A stretch of 64,000 nt of DNA from Stutzerimonas nosocomialis (GCF_005876855.1 NZ_QLAE01000002.1:1-64000); one strand, 5' to 3'. Numbered from the stretch's first letter, positions 41,453-50,960 are shown. The notes: generated by a model not told the origin, from the sequence alone. A program made the numbers and translations.

Positions 41453-44400
41453 TCACCGGGAGGTCTCCGCGACCTCGTCGGCCAGCGGCAGCTCGAACCA
41501 GAAGGATGCGCCCTGGCCTGGTCTGCTGTCGAAGCCGATCCGTCCGTGCATGCGTTCCACCAGCTCCTTGCTGATCGCCAACCCCAGGCCGGTGCCGCCC
41601 TTCTGGCGGGTGTCGGAGGAGTCGGCCTGGGAAAATTTCTGGAAGATGCGGGTCTCGAATTCCGGGTCGATGCCGGGGCCGCGGTCGGTCACGCTGACCC
41701 GCACCCCGCTGCCCTGGGCGCGGACCGCGACGACCACCACCTCGCCGGGCGGCGAGAACTTGGCCGCGTTGGACAGGAAGTTGGCCAGCACCTGCTCCAG
41801 CCGGGTCTCGTCGACCATCACCTGCCAGTCGCCCACCGGTTCGAGGACGAAGCGCACCTGGTGCTGCTCGGCGTAGGGCTGGTGGCTGCGCAGCGCCTCT
41901 TCGAGCAGCGGGGCCAGCGGCAGCGGCCGCAGGTTGAACACCATCTTGCCGGCGACCAGCTTGTCCATGTCCAGCAGATCGTCGATCAGGCGGCCCAGGC
42001 GCAGGCTGTTCTGATGGGCGATGCCGAGCATCTGGCGCATCGGGCCCGACAGCTCGCCGAGCGCGCCGCCGGTGATCAGCCCCAGCGCGCCGCTGATGGA
42101 AGTCAGCGGCGTGCGCAGCTCGTGGCTGACGATGGAGACGAATTCGCTCTTCATCCGTTCGATGCGCTTGCGCTCGGTGATGTCGCGCACCAGGCCGATG
42201 AACTTGCCCGCCCCGTCATGGCTGACCTGCGATACCCGAAGTTCCACGGTGAACGGCTCGCCATCGCGGCGGATCGCGGTCAGTTCGTGATCGAGCGCTT
42301 GGCGCGCGGCCATCTCCCCGGCCGGCTGGCCGCCGTCGCACAGGATGGCCGCTTCGGGCAGCAGCAGGGACAGCGGGCGGCCGAGGACTTCGTGCTCCAG
42401 ATAGCCGAAGGTGCGCTCGGCCGCGTGGTTGAAGGTCTCGATGGTGCCGCTGTCGTCGGTGATGATGATCGCGTCGATGACGTTGGCGATCAGCAGGCGC
42501 AGGTAGCGCTCGCGCTCCTGCACCTCGTGCTCGGCCTGGGCGCGCTCGGTGATGTCCTGGATGATCGACCAGACCAGCGGCTGGCCGTCGTCGCCGGTCA
42601 TCAGCGCGCCGTTGAGCAGCACCGGCACCTGGGTTCCGTCGGCGTGGCGCAGCAGCGTTTCGTAGGGGCCGTGGAAGCCGTCGCGGGTGAGCAGGTCCAG
42701 AGCCTGGGAGTCGCCGGCCAGGGTGGGCATCAGGCTCAGGAAGCCGAGGTCGGCCAGGGCCCTATCGTCGTAGCCGCTCATCCGGCACAGCTGCGGGTTC
42801 CACTCCAGCATCCTGGCGTCGGAGAGCCGGCTCAGCACGATGCCCACCGGCGCCAGGCGGTAGAGCGCGGCGAAGCGCTCCTGGCTCAGGCGCAAGGCGC
42901 TTTCGGCCTGCACCCGTTGGGTGATGTCCCAGATGAAGCCGTCGTAGCCGACGATCTCGCCGCGGCGATTGCGCTGCGCGCGGCCCTTCTCGCGCACCCA
43001 GACCACCTGCTGGTCGGTATTGATCAGGCGGTAGGTGCGCTCGAAGACGTCCTCGTTCTGCCGTTGCCGGGCGGCGTTGAACGCCGGGAGGTCCTCGGGG
43101 TGGACCAGGCTGGCGAAGCTGCGCACGCGGCTGTCGATCAGCTCCTCGACCCGGTAGCCGGTCAGCCGCTCGATGCCCTCGCTCAGGTAGCTCATCGTCT
43201 GGCTGTCGTCGTTGCGGCTGTTGTAGACCACCCCGGGCAGGTTGCTGACCATGCCGCGGAAGCGGCTTTCGCTCTTCTGCAGCGCGCGGGTGGTTTCCAT
43301 CAGCTCGGTGACGTCGCTGGCGAAGCCCAGAAAGCCGGTGAGCTGCCCCAGGGCATCGGTGATGGTGCTGATGGTCAGGTTGAGCTGGCGAACCCGGCCG
43401 TCGGGGTGCAGGAAGCGCCAGTGGCGGGTTTCCGGGGTGCCGGTACGGGCGATCGCCGAGAGCGTCTCGAAGCCTTCGATGGGGCGGCCCAGGGCGGCGC
43501 TGAGGGCTCGCGCGCGCTCGGCCAGCTGCGCCTCGGGCAGCAGCGCCGCGGCATTGAGCGTGCCGACCACGTCGCCGGCCTTGTAGCCCAGCAGCAGCTC
43601 CGCGCCGGCGTTGAACAGGGTGAGGGTGCCCTGCGGGTCGGTGGCGATGATCGCCACTTCCGACGAGGAGTCGATCACCGCCTCGAGGAAGGCGCGGGCG
43701 CGACGGATGGCCTCTTCCTGCTCGTGCTCGCGGCTGACGTCCTTGAGCGTGCCGTACATCATCAGCGGCTCGCCCTCGGCGTTGCGGCTCAGGACCTGGC
43801 CGCGTACGCGCACCCAGACCCAGTGGCCGTCGCGGTGACGCAGCCGGTAATCATGCTCGAACAGCGCCTGTTCGCCGTGGAAATGCCAGGCCAGGGCTTC
43901 GGCCGCGGAGAATTCGTCGTCCGGGTGGACCAGGCGTGCCCAGAGGCCGATGTCGACCGGCCCCAGGCTGTCCAGGGTGTGGCCGATGATTTCGGCCCAG
44001 CGCGGGTTGATCGTCAGCGCGCCGGTCTGCACGTTCCATTCCCAGGTCCCGGCCTGGGTCGCCTCCAGGACGCCGGTCATGCGCTCGCGCTCGACCTTGA
44101 TGCGCTGGTCGATCGCCTTGCGCTCGGTGATGTCGGCCATGAAGCCGTGCCAGAGCACCGAACCGTCGTCGCGCGCTTCGGCGGTGGTGTAGCCGCCGAT
44201 CCAGGTCAGGCCCTTCTGCGGATGGAGGATGCGGTACTCGAAGCTGCCCGAGCGCAGTTCGTTCGACCATTTGCGAATGGTCCTGTGCGCGTCGTCGTGG
44301 TCGTCCGGGTGGATGGTGGAGAAGGCCAGCGACGGATCCTGCATCAGCGCCTCGGCGCTCACGCCATAGAGATCCCGGCAGCCCTCGCTGACGTAGGGGA

Positions 44401-45619
44401 AGCTGTAGGCGCCCTCGGGCGTGCGGATCATCTGGTAGACCATGCCGGGCAGCAGGCTGGTGATCTTCTGGGTGCGCTCGAGCAGTTCGGCCCGCTCGCG
44501 CTGCTGCTGTTCGCGGGTGAGCAGGTGTTCGCGCTGGGCGTTCAGCCGCCAGCGATGCAGCAGGAGCAGGGCCAGCAGCAACAGCTCGGCGAGCAGCCAG
44601 GCGCTGGACCACTTGCGAAACAGCCGCTGGTTGCCCGCCTCGTGCTCCTCGCGCTGCTCGGTGACGTCATGCCAGACCATCGCCCTGGCCAGGGGCTCGC
44701 GGGCCGGGTCCCGTTCGCTGTGGACGTCGTGCAGCGGAAGCTGGCTGAGCAGGAAATGCCGCCCGCCGGATTCCAGCTGACGGGCCGCAAGCCCGTCTTC
44801 CGGCGCGGCCAGCAGTTTCCGCTCGACCCAGTCGAGCAGGTGCTCGGCCGAGCGGCCGTCGAGCAGCCAGTCGCCGCTGTCGCCGAGGGGCTGGCCGTGC
44901 GGCTGCTGCCAGAGGCTCTGTTCGAGCTGCTGGCGATCGGTGATCAGCGCCAGGCCGGCGTCGATCTGCTTCTGCAGCACGGCCAGGTCCGGAAGGATGT
45001 CCAGGCCGACTTCCAGGGCGCCGATCACCGGGCTGGCCGGGTCGTCGCTGGCCCGCAGGGGGACGATCGCGCGGTTGCCGGCGCCGTTGCGGGCGATGTC
45101 CAGGCCGGAGGCGGGGCGACCCTGCTCCAGCACGTTGCGCAGCAGTTCGCGGTGCTGGGCCACGTCGTCGCCATGGGCCTGCGGATCGTGCAACCGCAGC
45201 AGGGATTTGCCGGCCTCGCCCCAGTAGAGCTCCAGTTGCCGCACCTGGTGTTGCGCCATGGCCTGCCAGGACGGCGCGAGTATGGCGTGCAGGCGTTGGC
45301 GCAGGGCCTGCACGGCGGGAGCGTCGAGGGCGGCGCCGCTGCGCAGCTGGGCGTCGATCTGGCGCACCACCTCGAGCATCTCGGTGTCGCGTGCCAGGGT
45401 GCCGGCGAGCGATTCGGCCTGCTTGAGCAGGCCTTGCTGCGCGTTCTGCAATGCCTGGGTCTGAAAGCGCCCCTGGCGCTCCATCTGCTGTTGCCACAGC
45501 CCGTCGCGCACCCGGTAGCCGTCGTAGGCCAGGAAGGCGAAGAACAGGCTGAGCAGGAGTGTGCCGATGACCAGGGGCGTTACGGGAGCCAGGTGTGTGC
45601 CGATTCTTGTTGTTGTCAT
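41453..45619 (-). CDS. Membrane histidine kinase with six PAS domains
   Basis: A 1388-residue sensor kinase. Helix 1 at about residues 13-35, a long periplasmic region, helix 2 near 340-360, then six consecutive PAS domains (roughly 385-510, 515-640, 650-765, 770-890, 900-1010, 1020-1140). HisKA has His1166 in VSHELRTPLT and the ATPase domain (GTGLGLAIS) ends the protein. There is no receiver, so the next gene's single receiver is the likely partner. The gene starts ATGACAACAACAA, an Hfq/Crc-type motif like that of mdcA. It is first in the seven-gene signalling cluster. Confidence 0.88.
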   Translation of the reverse strand: MTTTRIGTHLAPVTPLVIGTLLLSLFFAFLAYDGYRVRDGLWQQQMERQGRFQTQALQNAQQGLLKQAESLAGTLARDTEMLEVVRQIDAQLRSGAALDAPAVQALRQRLHAILAPSWQAMAQHQVRQLELYWGEAGKSLLRLHDPQAHGDDVAQHRELLRNVLEQGRPASGLDIARNGAGNRAIVPLRASDDPASPVIGALEVGLDILPDLAVLQKQIDAGLALITDRQQLEQSLWQQPHGQPLGDSGDWLLDGRSAEHLLDWVERKLLAAPEDGLAARQLESGGRHFLLSQLPLHDVHSERDPAREPLARAMVWHDVTEQREEHEAGNQRLFRKWSSAWLLAELLLLALLLLHRWRLNAQREHLLTREQQQRERAELLERTQKITSLLPGMVYQMIRTPEGAYSFPYVSEGCRDLYGVSAEALMQDPSLAFSTIHPDDHDDAHRTIRKWSNELRSGSFEYRILHPQKGLTWIGGYTTAEARDDGSVLWHGFMADITERKAIDQRIKVERERMTGVLEATQAGTWEWNVQTGALTINPRWAEIIGHTLDSLGPVDIGLWARLVHPDDEFSAAEALAWHFHGEQALFEHDYRLRHRDGHWVWVRVRGQVLSRNAEGEPLMMYGTLKDVSREHEQEEAIRRARAFLEAVIDSSSEVAIIATDPQGTLTLFNAGAELLLGYKAGDVVGTLNAAALLPEAQLAERARALSAALGRPIEGFETLSAIARTGTPETRHWRFLHPDGRVRQLNLTISTITDALGQLTGFLGFASDVTELMETTRALQKSESRFRGMVSNLPGVVYNSRNDDSQTMSYLSEGIERLTGYRVEELIDSRVRSFASLVHPEDLPAFNAARQRQNEDVFERTYRLINTDQQVVWVREKGRAQRNRRGEIVGYDGFIWDITQRVQAESALRLSQERFAALYRLAPVGIVLSRLSDARMLEWNPQLCRMSGYDDRALADLGFLSLMPTLAGDSQALDLLTRDGFHGPYETLLRHADGTQVPVLLNGALMTGDDGQPLVWSIIQDITERAQAEHEVQERERYLRLLIANVIDAIIITDDSGTIETFNHAAERTFGYLEHEVLGRPLSLLLPEAAILCDGGQPAGEMAARQALDHELTAIRRDGEPFTVELRVSQVSHDGAGKFIGLVRDITERKRIERMKSEFVSIVSHELRTPLTSISGALGLITGGALGELSGPMRQMLGIAHQNSLRLGRLIDDLLDMDKLVAGKMVFNLRPLPLAPLLEEALRSHQPYAEQHQVRFVLEPVGDWQVMVDETRLEQVLANFLSNAAKFSPPGEVVVVAVRAQGSGVRVSVTDRGPGIDPEFETRIFQKFSQADSSDTRQKGGTGLGLAISKELVERMHGRIGFDSRPGQGASFWFELPLADEVAETSR
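45607..45614 (-). promoter_or_regulatory. Hfq/Crc-type CA motif overlapping the six-PAS kinase start
   Basis: AACAACAA in codons 2-5, in the same context (ATGACAACAACAA) as mdcA. Confidence 0.5.
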
Positions 45620-46100
45620 ACAGGCTTTTCGAACGAGCGCCGCTTGAGATTGCGCAACGAGAGCCTTCGCAGGGGGCCGGCCGGTGGCCGCGCGGGCGAG
45701 GCATCGCTACGGTAGCGTGCAAGAGTGATGGCCGGCACCCTTGGCTGGCAAGCGCGCGGCGCCGGTCGGCTGGTCTTTCTCGCACACCGCCCAAGCAAGC
45801 TTAGCGTCTCGCCGCGGGTCTGGCCTGAAACATCCGGTCGATGTTCCGTCGAGGGTCGCCACGGGGGCGACGAAATCCTTGCCGATCGAGCGAGCAGGCC
45901 GAGAGGACGCATGGTTCGCGGGGTGCGAAGACAATCGGACATGGCGACGGTTCCTCTGGAAGCCGGTGCGTCATCAGGCAGAGCGACGATCGGTTATTTT
46001 CTATCGGCAGGGGGGCTGGTGTTATTGAGCCTCGGGCCGATAATGCAGTGCAGGTCGCCCGAGCCTGCCCACTTCCCGACTCCGAGGCAACAGATACGCT
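45620..46100. other. Divergent intergenic region between the kinase cluster and desA
   Basis: A 480-bp gap. Open frames cross it but lack ribosome binding sites and natural composition. It should contain both divergent promoters; GATAAT at 46039-46044 is a possible -10 for desA without a convincing -35. No terminator, RNA or repeat was recognised. Confidence 0.4.
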
Positions 46101-47291
46101 ATGTGGTACAACGGTCTTCTCAACCTGTCGGTCTGGCAGCTCGTGGCCGTCACGCTGGCTGTGACGCACGTGACCATCGTCGCGGTGACGGTGTACCTGC
46201 ACCGCTATTCCGCGCACCGCTCCCTGGAGCTGCACCCTGCGCTCAAGCATTTCTTCCGTTTCTGGCTGTGGCTGACCACGGCCATGAATACCCGCGAGTG
46301 GACCGCCATCCACCGCAAGCACCACGCCAAGTGCGAAACCGCCGAAGACCCCCACAGCCCGGTGCAGAAGGGCCTGGGAACCGTGTTGCGGCGCGGCGCC
46401 GAGCTCTACATGGAAGAGGCCAAGAACGAGGAAACGCTGCGCATCTACGGCAAGAACTGCCCGGATGACTGGATCGAGCGCAACCTCTACAGCCGCTTTC
46501 CGAACCTCGGCATCGTGCTGATGCTGGCGCTGGACCTGGCGCTGTTCGGTGTCATCGGCCTGACCGTCTGGGCGGTGCAGATGATCTGGATTCCGTTCTG
46601 GGCGGCCGGCGTGGTCAACGGCCTGGGCCATGCGGTGGGCTACCGCAATTTCGAATGCCGCGACGCGGCGACCAACCTGGTGCCCTGGGGCATCATCATC
46701 GGCGGCGAAGAGCTGCACAACAACCACCACACCTACCCGAACTCGGCCAAGCTTTCGGTGCGCAAGTGGGAGTTCGACATGGGCTGGGCCTGGATTCGCC
46801 TGTTCAGCCTGCTGAGGCTGGCCAAGGTCAACCGCGTCGCGCCCATCGCCCACCGCGTCGAGGGCAAGGGCCAGCTGGACATGGACACCGCCATGGCCAT
46901 CCTCAACAACCGCTTCCAGATCATGGCCCAGTACCGCAAGCTGGTGATCGCGCCGCTGGTGCGCCTGGAGCTGGCCCGTGCCGACGCCTCGGTGCGTCAC
47001 CATTTCCGCCGTGCCAAGCGGCTGCTGTCGCGTGAGCCGAGCCTGCTGGAAGATCACCACCACGCACGCATCGCGGTCATGCTCGAGCAGAGCCACTCGC
47101 TGCGGGTGATCTACGAAAAACGCCTGGCGCTGCAGCAGATCTGGTCCAAGACCAGCGCCAACGGCCACGACATGCTGGCCGCGATCAAACAGTGGATCCA
47201 CGAGGCGGAAGCCAGCGGCATCCAGTCCCTGCGCGAGTTCGCCGAGCAGCTCAAGACCTACTCGCTACGTCCTGCAACCGCTCTGGCATGA
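46101..47291 (+). CDS. desA: Fatty-acid (phospholipid) desaturase, DesA-like
   Basis: A 396-residue membrane di-iron desaturase that would introduce a double bond into acyl chains and so adjust membrane fluidity. The three histidine boxes are visible: HRYSAHR (~34), HRKHH (~71) and HNNHH (~210). Hydrophobic segments lie around residues 10-32, 45-60 and 145-180. The opening MWYNGLLNLSVWQLVAVTL and the DGC gene just downstream recall the P. aeruginosa desA locus. Ribosome binding is through a GAGG at 46079-46082, rather far from the ATG. Confidence 0.88.
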   Translation: MWYNGLLNLSVWQLVAVTLAVTHVTIVAVTVYLHRYSAHRSLELHPALKHFFRFWLWLTTAMNTREWTAIHRKHHAKCETAEDPHSPVQKGLGTVLRRGAELYMEEAKNEETLRIYGKNCPDDWIERNLYSRFPNLGIVLMLALDLALFGVIGLTVWAVQMIWIPFWAAGVVNGLGHAVGYRNFECRDAATNLVPWGIIIGGEELHNNHHTYPNSAKLSVRKWEFDMGWAWIRLFSLLRLAKVNRVAPIAHRVEGKGQLDMDTAMAILNNRFQIMAQYRKLVIAPLVRLELARADASVRHHFRRAKRLLSREPSLLEDHHHARIAVMLEQSHSLRVIYEKRLALQQIWSKTSANGHDMLAAIKQWIHEAEASGIQSLREFAEQLKTYSLRPATALA

Positions 47292-47431
47292 GCCTTTCGG
47301 GGGCGGCCCGGGTGGCCGTCCCCCGCTAGGGAACTTGCTCAAAGGCGCGCTATCTGACATGCATCTTGTCACGGGGTGGCCCCCCGCACGCGGCTGCAGG
47401 TGTCCTGGAGCCGGCCTTTGGGTACGCGGTC

Positions 47432-48421
47432 ATGAAGCTGGGAGAGCAAGGCGTTACGGGGAAGGAGTCGCCGGGAACCGAGGCGGAAACATTGCTCGCG
47501 CTGATGCATGCGCGCGCGGAGGTCGCGCGGCTCAGCGAGCGCGAACAGATGTTCAGCTCACTGCTCGGCAGCCTCAATGCCGTGTTGTGGGCGTTCGACT
47601 GGAAAGCCCAGCGGATGATCTACGTCAGCCCCGCCTACGAGCGGGTGTTCGGCCGTTCGGCCGCGCTGTTGCTGGCCGATTACGGCGAGTGGCGCAACAG
47701 CATCTACCCCGACGACCTGGACTACGCCCAGAGCACCCTGCTCGACGTGCTCGACTCGGGCGCGGTGGAAGAGCGCGAATACCGCATCATCCGCAGCGAT
47801 GGTCAGCTGCGCTGGCTCAGCGACAAGTGCTTCATCGCCCGTGACAGCGAGAACGGCAAGGGCCCGCTGGTGGTGGGCATCGCCGAGGACATCACCGACA
47901 AGAAGCAGCTGGAGGGCGAGCTGCAACGCCTGGCCACCACCGATGTGCTCACCCAGAGCAGCAACCGCCGGCACTTCTTCGAATGCGCCCAGCGTGAATT
48001 CGAGCATGCCCGCCAGTACGCCACGCCGCTTGCGTTTCTGTTGCTGGACATCGATGACTTCAAGCGCATCAACGACACCTACGGCCACCCGATGGGCGAC
48101 CAGGTGCTGCAGAAGGTCGCCCAGTGCGGCGCCTCTACGCTGCGCCGGGGCGACCTGTTCGGGCGGATTGGCGGCGAGGAATTCGCCGCGGTGCTGCCCG
48201 GCTGCGCACCGGACCTGGCCGAGCAGATCGCGCTGCGCCTGCAGCGCGAGATCCGGCGCCTGGGCTTCGTCTCCGAAGGACGCCTGTTCCGTGTCACCGT
48301 GAGCCTGGGCCTGACCTCGCTCAACGCCAACGACCTGCTGCTCAACAGCCTCTTCGCCCGCGCCGACGCCGGCATGTACCAGGCCAAGCGCCAGGGCAAG
48401 AACCAGATCGTCCTGACCTGA
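47432..48421 (+). CDS. PAS-GGDEF diguanylate cyclase
   Basis: A 329-residue protein (from ATG 47432; an in-frame TTG at 47366 would add 22 residues). A short coiled coil is followed by a PAS domain (~30-155, with the LNAVLWAFDWKAQRMIYVSPAYERVFG motif) and a GGDEF domain. GGEEF is at 247-251, with the inhibitory RRGD site five residues upstream, so it is probably active and feedback-regulated. No EAL domain is present. The Shine-Dalgarno is poor in either case. It lies 140 bp after desA on the same strand and may be cotranscribed. Confidence 0.85.
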   Translation: MKLGEQGVTGKESPGTEAETLLALMHARAEVARLSEREQMFSSLLGSLNAVLWAFDWKAQRMIYVSPAYERVFGRSAALLLADYGEWRNSIYPDDLDYAQSTLLDVLDSGAVEEREYRIIRSDGQLRWLSDKCFIARDSENGKGPLVVGIAEDITDKKQLEGELQRLATTDVLTQSSNRRHFFECAQREFEHARQYATPLAFLLLDIDDFKRINDTYGHPMGDQVLQKVAQCGASTLRRGDLFGRIGGEEFAAVLPGCAPDLAEQIALRLQREIRRLGFVSEGRLFRVTVSLGLTSLNANDLLLNSLFARADAGMYQAKRQGKNQIVLT

Positions 48422-48436
48422 GGCGGCTGGCGGCGG

Positions 48437-49843
48437 TCAGCCCAGGACGGCGTTGAACAACAGGAGCGTGATCAGCGCGCTGAGCCAGCCGAGGGTTGAA
48501 GGAACCGACCAGGTCAGCAACTGTTGCTTGGCGTTCTTCACCCCGAGCATCCGGTTGACCACCCAGAAGTAGCTGTCGTTGAAATAGCTGAAGACCATCG
48601 AACCGATGGCCGCGGCCTGGGCGGCGAAGACCATGTTGACGTCGGGGATCGACGCCAGGATCGGTGCTGCGATGGACGCCCCGGTGATCATCGCGACAGT
48701 ACCGCTACCCTGGATCAGGCGCACCAGCGAGGCGATCACGAAGGGAATCAGCACGGCTGGCAACGGAAGGGTGGCTACCCACTCCCCCATGTATTGACCC
48801 GCGCCGCTGTCGCGCAGCACCGCGCCGAGCGCTCCGCCGGCGCCGGTCACCAGCAGGATGATCCCGGCGCTTTCCACGCCTTTCTCCATCTCCGCGATGA
48901 CTTCATCGCGCGGGCGACGCGGCACCAGACCATAGAGCGCCGCAATCACGCCGAGACCGACGGCGATCACGGGGTTCCCGATGAACGCGACGGTCTGGCC
49001 GAAGAGGCTCTGGGCCAGGGTGCTGTCGCCGTTGAGCTTGGAGAGGGTGACCACCAGGGTGTTGGCGAAGATCAGCAGGATGGGCAGCAGGATCGGCAGC
49101 ATCGAAAGCCACAGCGGCGGCAGCTGGGCTTCGCGGGCGTCGGCGCGTTCGAGCACTTCGCGGTAGGCGGCGGCCGGCTCGATTGGCGGTTGCCCGCTCT
49201 GGGTGATCATCGCCTCGATGCGCGGCCCCATGATGCGTGCGTAAGCCACCAGCACGAACATTCCGGGAATGGTGAACACCACGCCCCAGAAGATCATCAG
49301 TCCGACGTCGATGTTGAAGATTCCGGCGATGCCCAGCGGGCCCGGGGTCGGCGGCACCGCATGGTGGGTCAGCATCAGGCCACCCGCCAGCGCGATGCCC
49401 AGGGTGAGCATGGATTTGCCGGTATTGCGCGACAGGGCGCGCACCAGCGGATTGAGGATGACGAAGGCCGAATCGCAGAAGATCGGCACCGAGACAATGT
49501 AGCCGGTGACCATCATCGCCCACTCCTCGCGCTTGCTGCCCAGCCAGCGGACGAAGCTGTAGGCCATGCGCTCGGCCGCGCCGGAGACCTCCAGGAGGCG
49601 GCCCATCATCACGCCGAAGCCGATGACCAGGCCGATGGTCGACAGCGTGGCGCCAAAGCCGGTGGTAATGGATTTGACCAGCGCGTCGGGTGCCATGCCG
49701 CCGACCAGGCCGGCGATGGACGCGGCGATGATCAGCGCCAGCAGCGCATGTATGCGAGTCTTCAGGACCAGCACGATCAGTACGATGATGGCCAGGACCA
49801 GGCCGACCATCAACTGCGGACCGGCGATGGAAGTTGCGTCCAT
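48437..49843 (-). CDS. GntP-family permease, probable tetronate uptake
   Basis: A 468-residue inner-membrane protein of the gluconate:H+ symporter family with about 12-14 helices. Characteristic segments are HHAVPPTPGPLGIAG (~residue 160) and GSGTVAMITGAS (~380). It lies 58 bp downstream of denD on the same strand and faces away from the ltnD-otn genes. Its likely substrate is therefore D-erythronate, L-threonate or a related sugar acid. AGAGGGA is the ribosome binding site and an A-rich CA motif overlaps its upstream edge. Confidence 0.87.
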   Translation of the reverse strand: MDATSIAGPQLMVGLVLAIIVLIVLVLKTRIHALLALIIAASIAGLVGGMAPDALVKSITTGFGATLSTIGLVIGFGVMMGRLLEVSGAAERMAYSFVRWLGSKREEWAMMVTGYIVSVPIFCDSAFVILNPLVRALSRNTGKSMLTLGIALAGGLMLTHHAVPPTPGPLGIAGIFNIDVGLMIFWGVVFTIPGMFVLVAYARIMGPRIEAMITQSGQPPIEPAAAYREVLERADAREAQLPPLWLSMLPILLPILLIFANTLVVTLSKLNGDSTLAQSLFGQTVAFIGNPVIAVGLGVIAALYGLVPRRPRDEVIAEMEKGVESAGIILLVTGAGGALGAVLRDSGAGQYMGEWVATLPLPAVLIPFVIASLVRLIQGSGTVAMITGASIAAPILASIPDVNMVFAAQAAAIGSMVFSYFNDSYFWVVNRMLGVKNAKQQLLTWSVPSTLGWLSALITLLLFNAVLG

Positions 49844-49855
49844 GGGTAATCCCTC

Positions 49856-49866
49856 TTGTTGTTATT
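49856..49866 (-). promoter_or_regulatory. Hfq/Crc-type CA motif upstream of the GntP permease
   Basis: AATAACAA and AACAACAA overlap in CAATAACAACAAGAGGG directly abutting the ribosome binding site of the permease gene. Confidence 0.55.
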
Positions 49867-49901
49867 GGATGGAGCAACGGCGCCAGGTTGGCGCCGTTTG
49901 G

Positions 49902-50858
49902 TTAGCGATTCATGTCGCGCTGGTGAGCCCTCACCACGCTGTCGAAGTCCGCATCGACAGCAAAGCCCAGCTGCAGCGGGCGCTCGATGTCGAAATCTCC
50001 GGGCCAGCTGCAGACGATGCGTTGTACGCGCTCGTCCGGCTCGAAGCTGACCCGCGCACGCGCCGCGTCGCCACCGACGCGGGCGAGGCTGTCGAGCATC
50101 TCGCTGACCCGCACGCTGATACCGGGAAGATTGAGGGTGCGGCGCAGGCCTAGCGTCTTGCCATCCAGACGCGCGGCGTGCACGAGGTTGTCGATAACGG
50201 TCTGCGGGGACGACAGCCACAGGCGGGTATCGAGCGGCACCGGGCAGTTGCTCGCCTCGCCTGCCAGCGGCTCGCGCAGAATCCCGCTGGCGAACGACGA
50301 GGCCGCGGCGTTGGGCTTGCCCGGACGCACGGAAATGGTCGGCAGGCGGCACACGCGACCGTCGACGAAGCCCTTGCGCGAATAATCGCTGATCAGCAGT
50401 TCGGCCATCGCCTTCTGCGCACCGTAGGAGGATTGCGGTAGCGGCGCGAGCGATTCGGGCACTCGCTCGGGCATCGGCCCGCCGAATACCGCCAGGGAGC
50501 TGGCGAAGACGAAGCGTGGCGCTTGCGCCTGCTGACGGCAGGCCTCCAGCAGGATGCGGGTCGCATCGAAGTTGACCCGCATGCCGAGATCGAAATCGGC
50601 CTCGGCCTGGCCGCTGACGACCGCAGCCAGGTGATAGACCAGGGCTGTATCCGAATCGACCAGCGAGGCGATGAAGACCGGATCGGACACATCGCCCGTG
50701 TAGGACACCACGCGCGGGTCCTTCACCGGACAGGGCGCCAGGTCGACCGAGACGATGGTGCTGCCCGCCGGCAGCAGGTCGTTCGCAGCGGGCGCCAGCA
50801 GCGCCTCGATCAGACGGGCACCGAGAAAGCCGGCACCTCCGGTTACCAGGATCTTCAT
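49902..50858 (-). CDS. denD: D-erythronate dehydrogenase
   Basis: A 318-residue extended short-chain dehydrogenase. The Rossmann motif GGAGFLG is at residues 8-14 and the catalytic YGAQK at about 150. In the known tetronate pathway DenD oxidises D-erythronate at C2 to 2-oxo-D-erythronate for OtnI, OtnK and OtnC. ATG 50858 has GGAG 8 bp upstream; a GTG three codons earlier is possible. It is divergent from the FadR-type regulator gene. Confidence 0.88.
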   Translation of the reverse strand: MKILVTGGAGFLGARLIEALLAPAANDLLPAGSTIVSVDLAPCPVKDPRVVSYTGDVSDPVFIASLVDSDTALVYHLAAVVSGQAEADFDLGMRVNFDATRILLEACRQQAQAPRFVFASSLAVFGGPMPERVPESLAPLPQSSYGAQKAMAELLISDYSRKGFVDGRVCRLPTISVRPGKPNAAASSFASGILREPLAGEASNCPVPLDTRLWLSSPQTVIDNLVHAARLDGKTLGLRRTLNLPGISVRVSEMLDSLARVGGDAARARVSFEPDERVQRIVCSWPGDFDIERPLQLGFAVDADFDSVVRAHQRDMNR

Positions 50859-50932
50859 GCATCGCACTCCGCTTCAGGAGAATATTCGGGGCCGTGGATA
50901 GGCATGCCCCATTCTTGTTATCGACGAATCAG

Positions 50933-50960
50933 GTGACAGGTAGTTGTCATGTTGTATGAT
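50933..50960 (+). promoter_or_regulatory. Promoter with embedded dyad for the tetronate regulator gene
   Basis: GTGACA (50933-50938) and TATGAT (50955-50960) are 16 bp apart. The inverted repeat TGACA-N6-TGTCA (50934-50949) lies over the -35 box and spacer, a classical repressor position for the adjacent FadR-type protein. Confidence 0.5.

Noticed and set aside
33557-45715. Plus-strand frames of 500-1400 codons across the kinase cluster
   Set aside because: These are mirror readings of the kinases; the minus strand shows canonical HisKA, ATPase, receiver and GGDEF motifs.
50914-50921. A-rich GATAACAA upstream of denD as a further Hfq/Crc site
   Set aside because: One mismatch to AAnAAnAA and over 55 nt from the start codon, so it was not counted with the exact matches.
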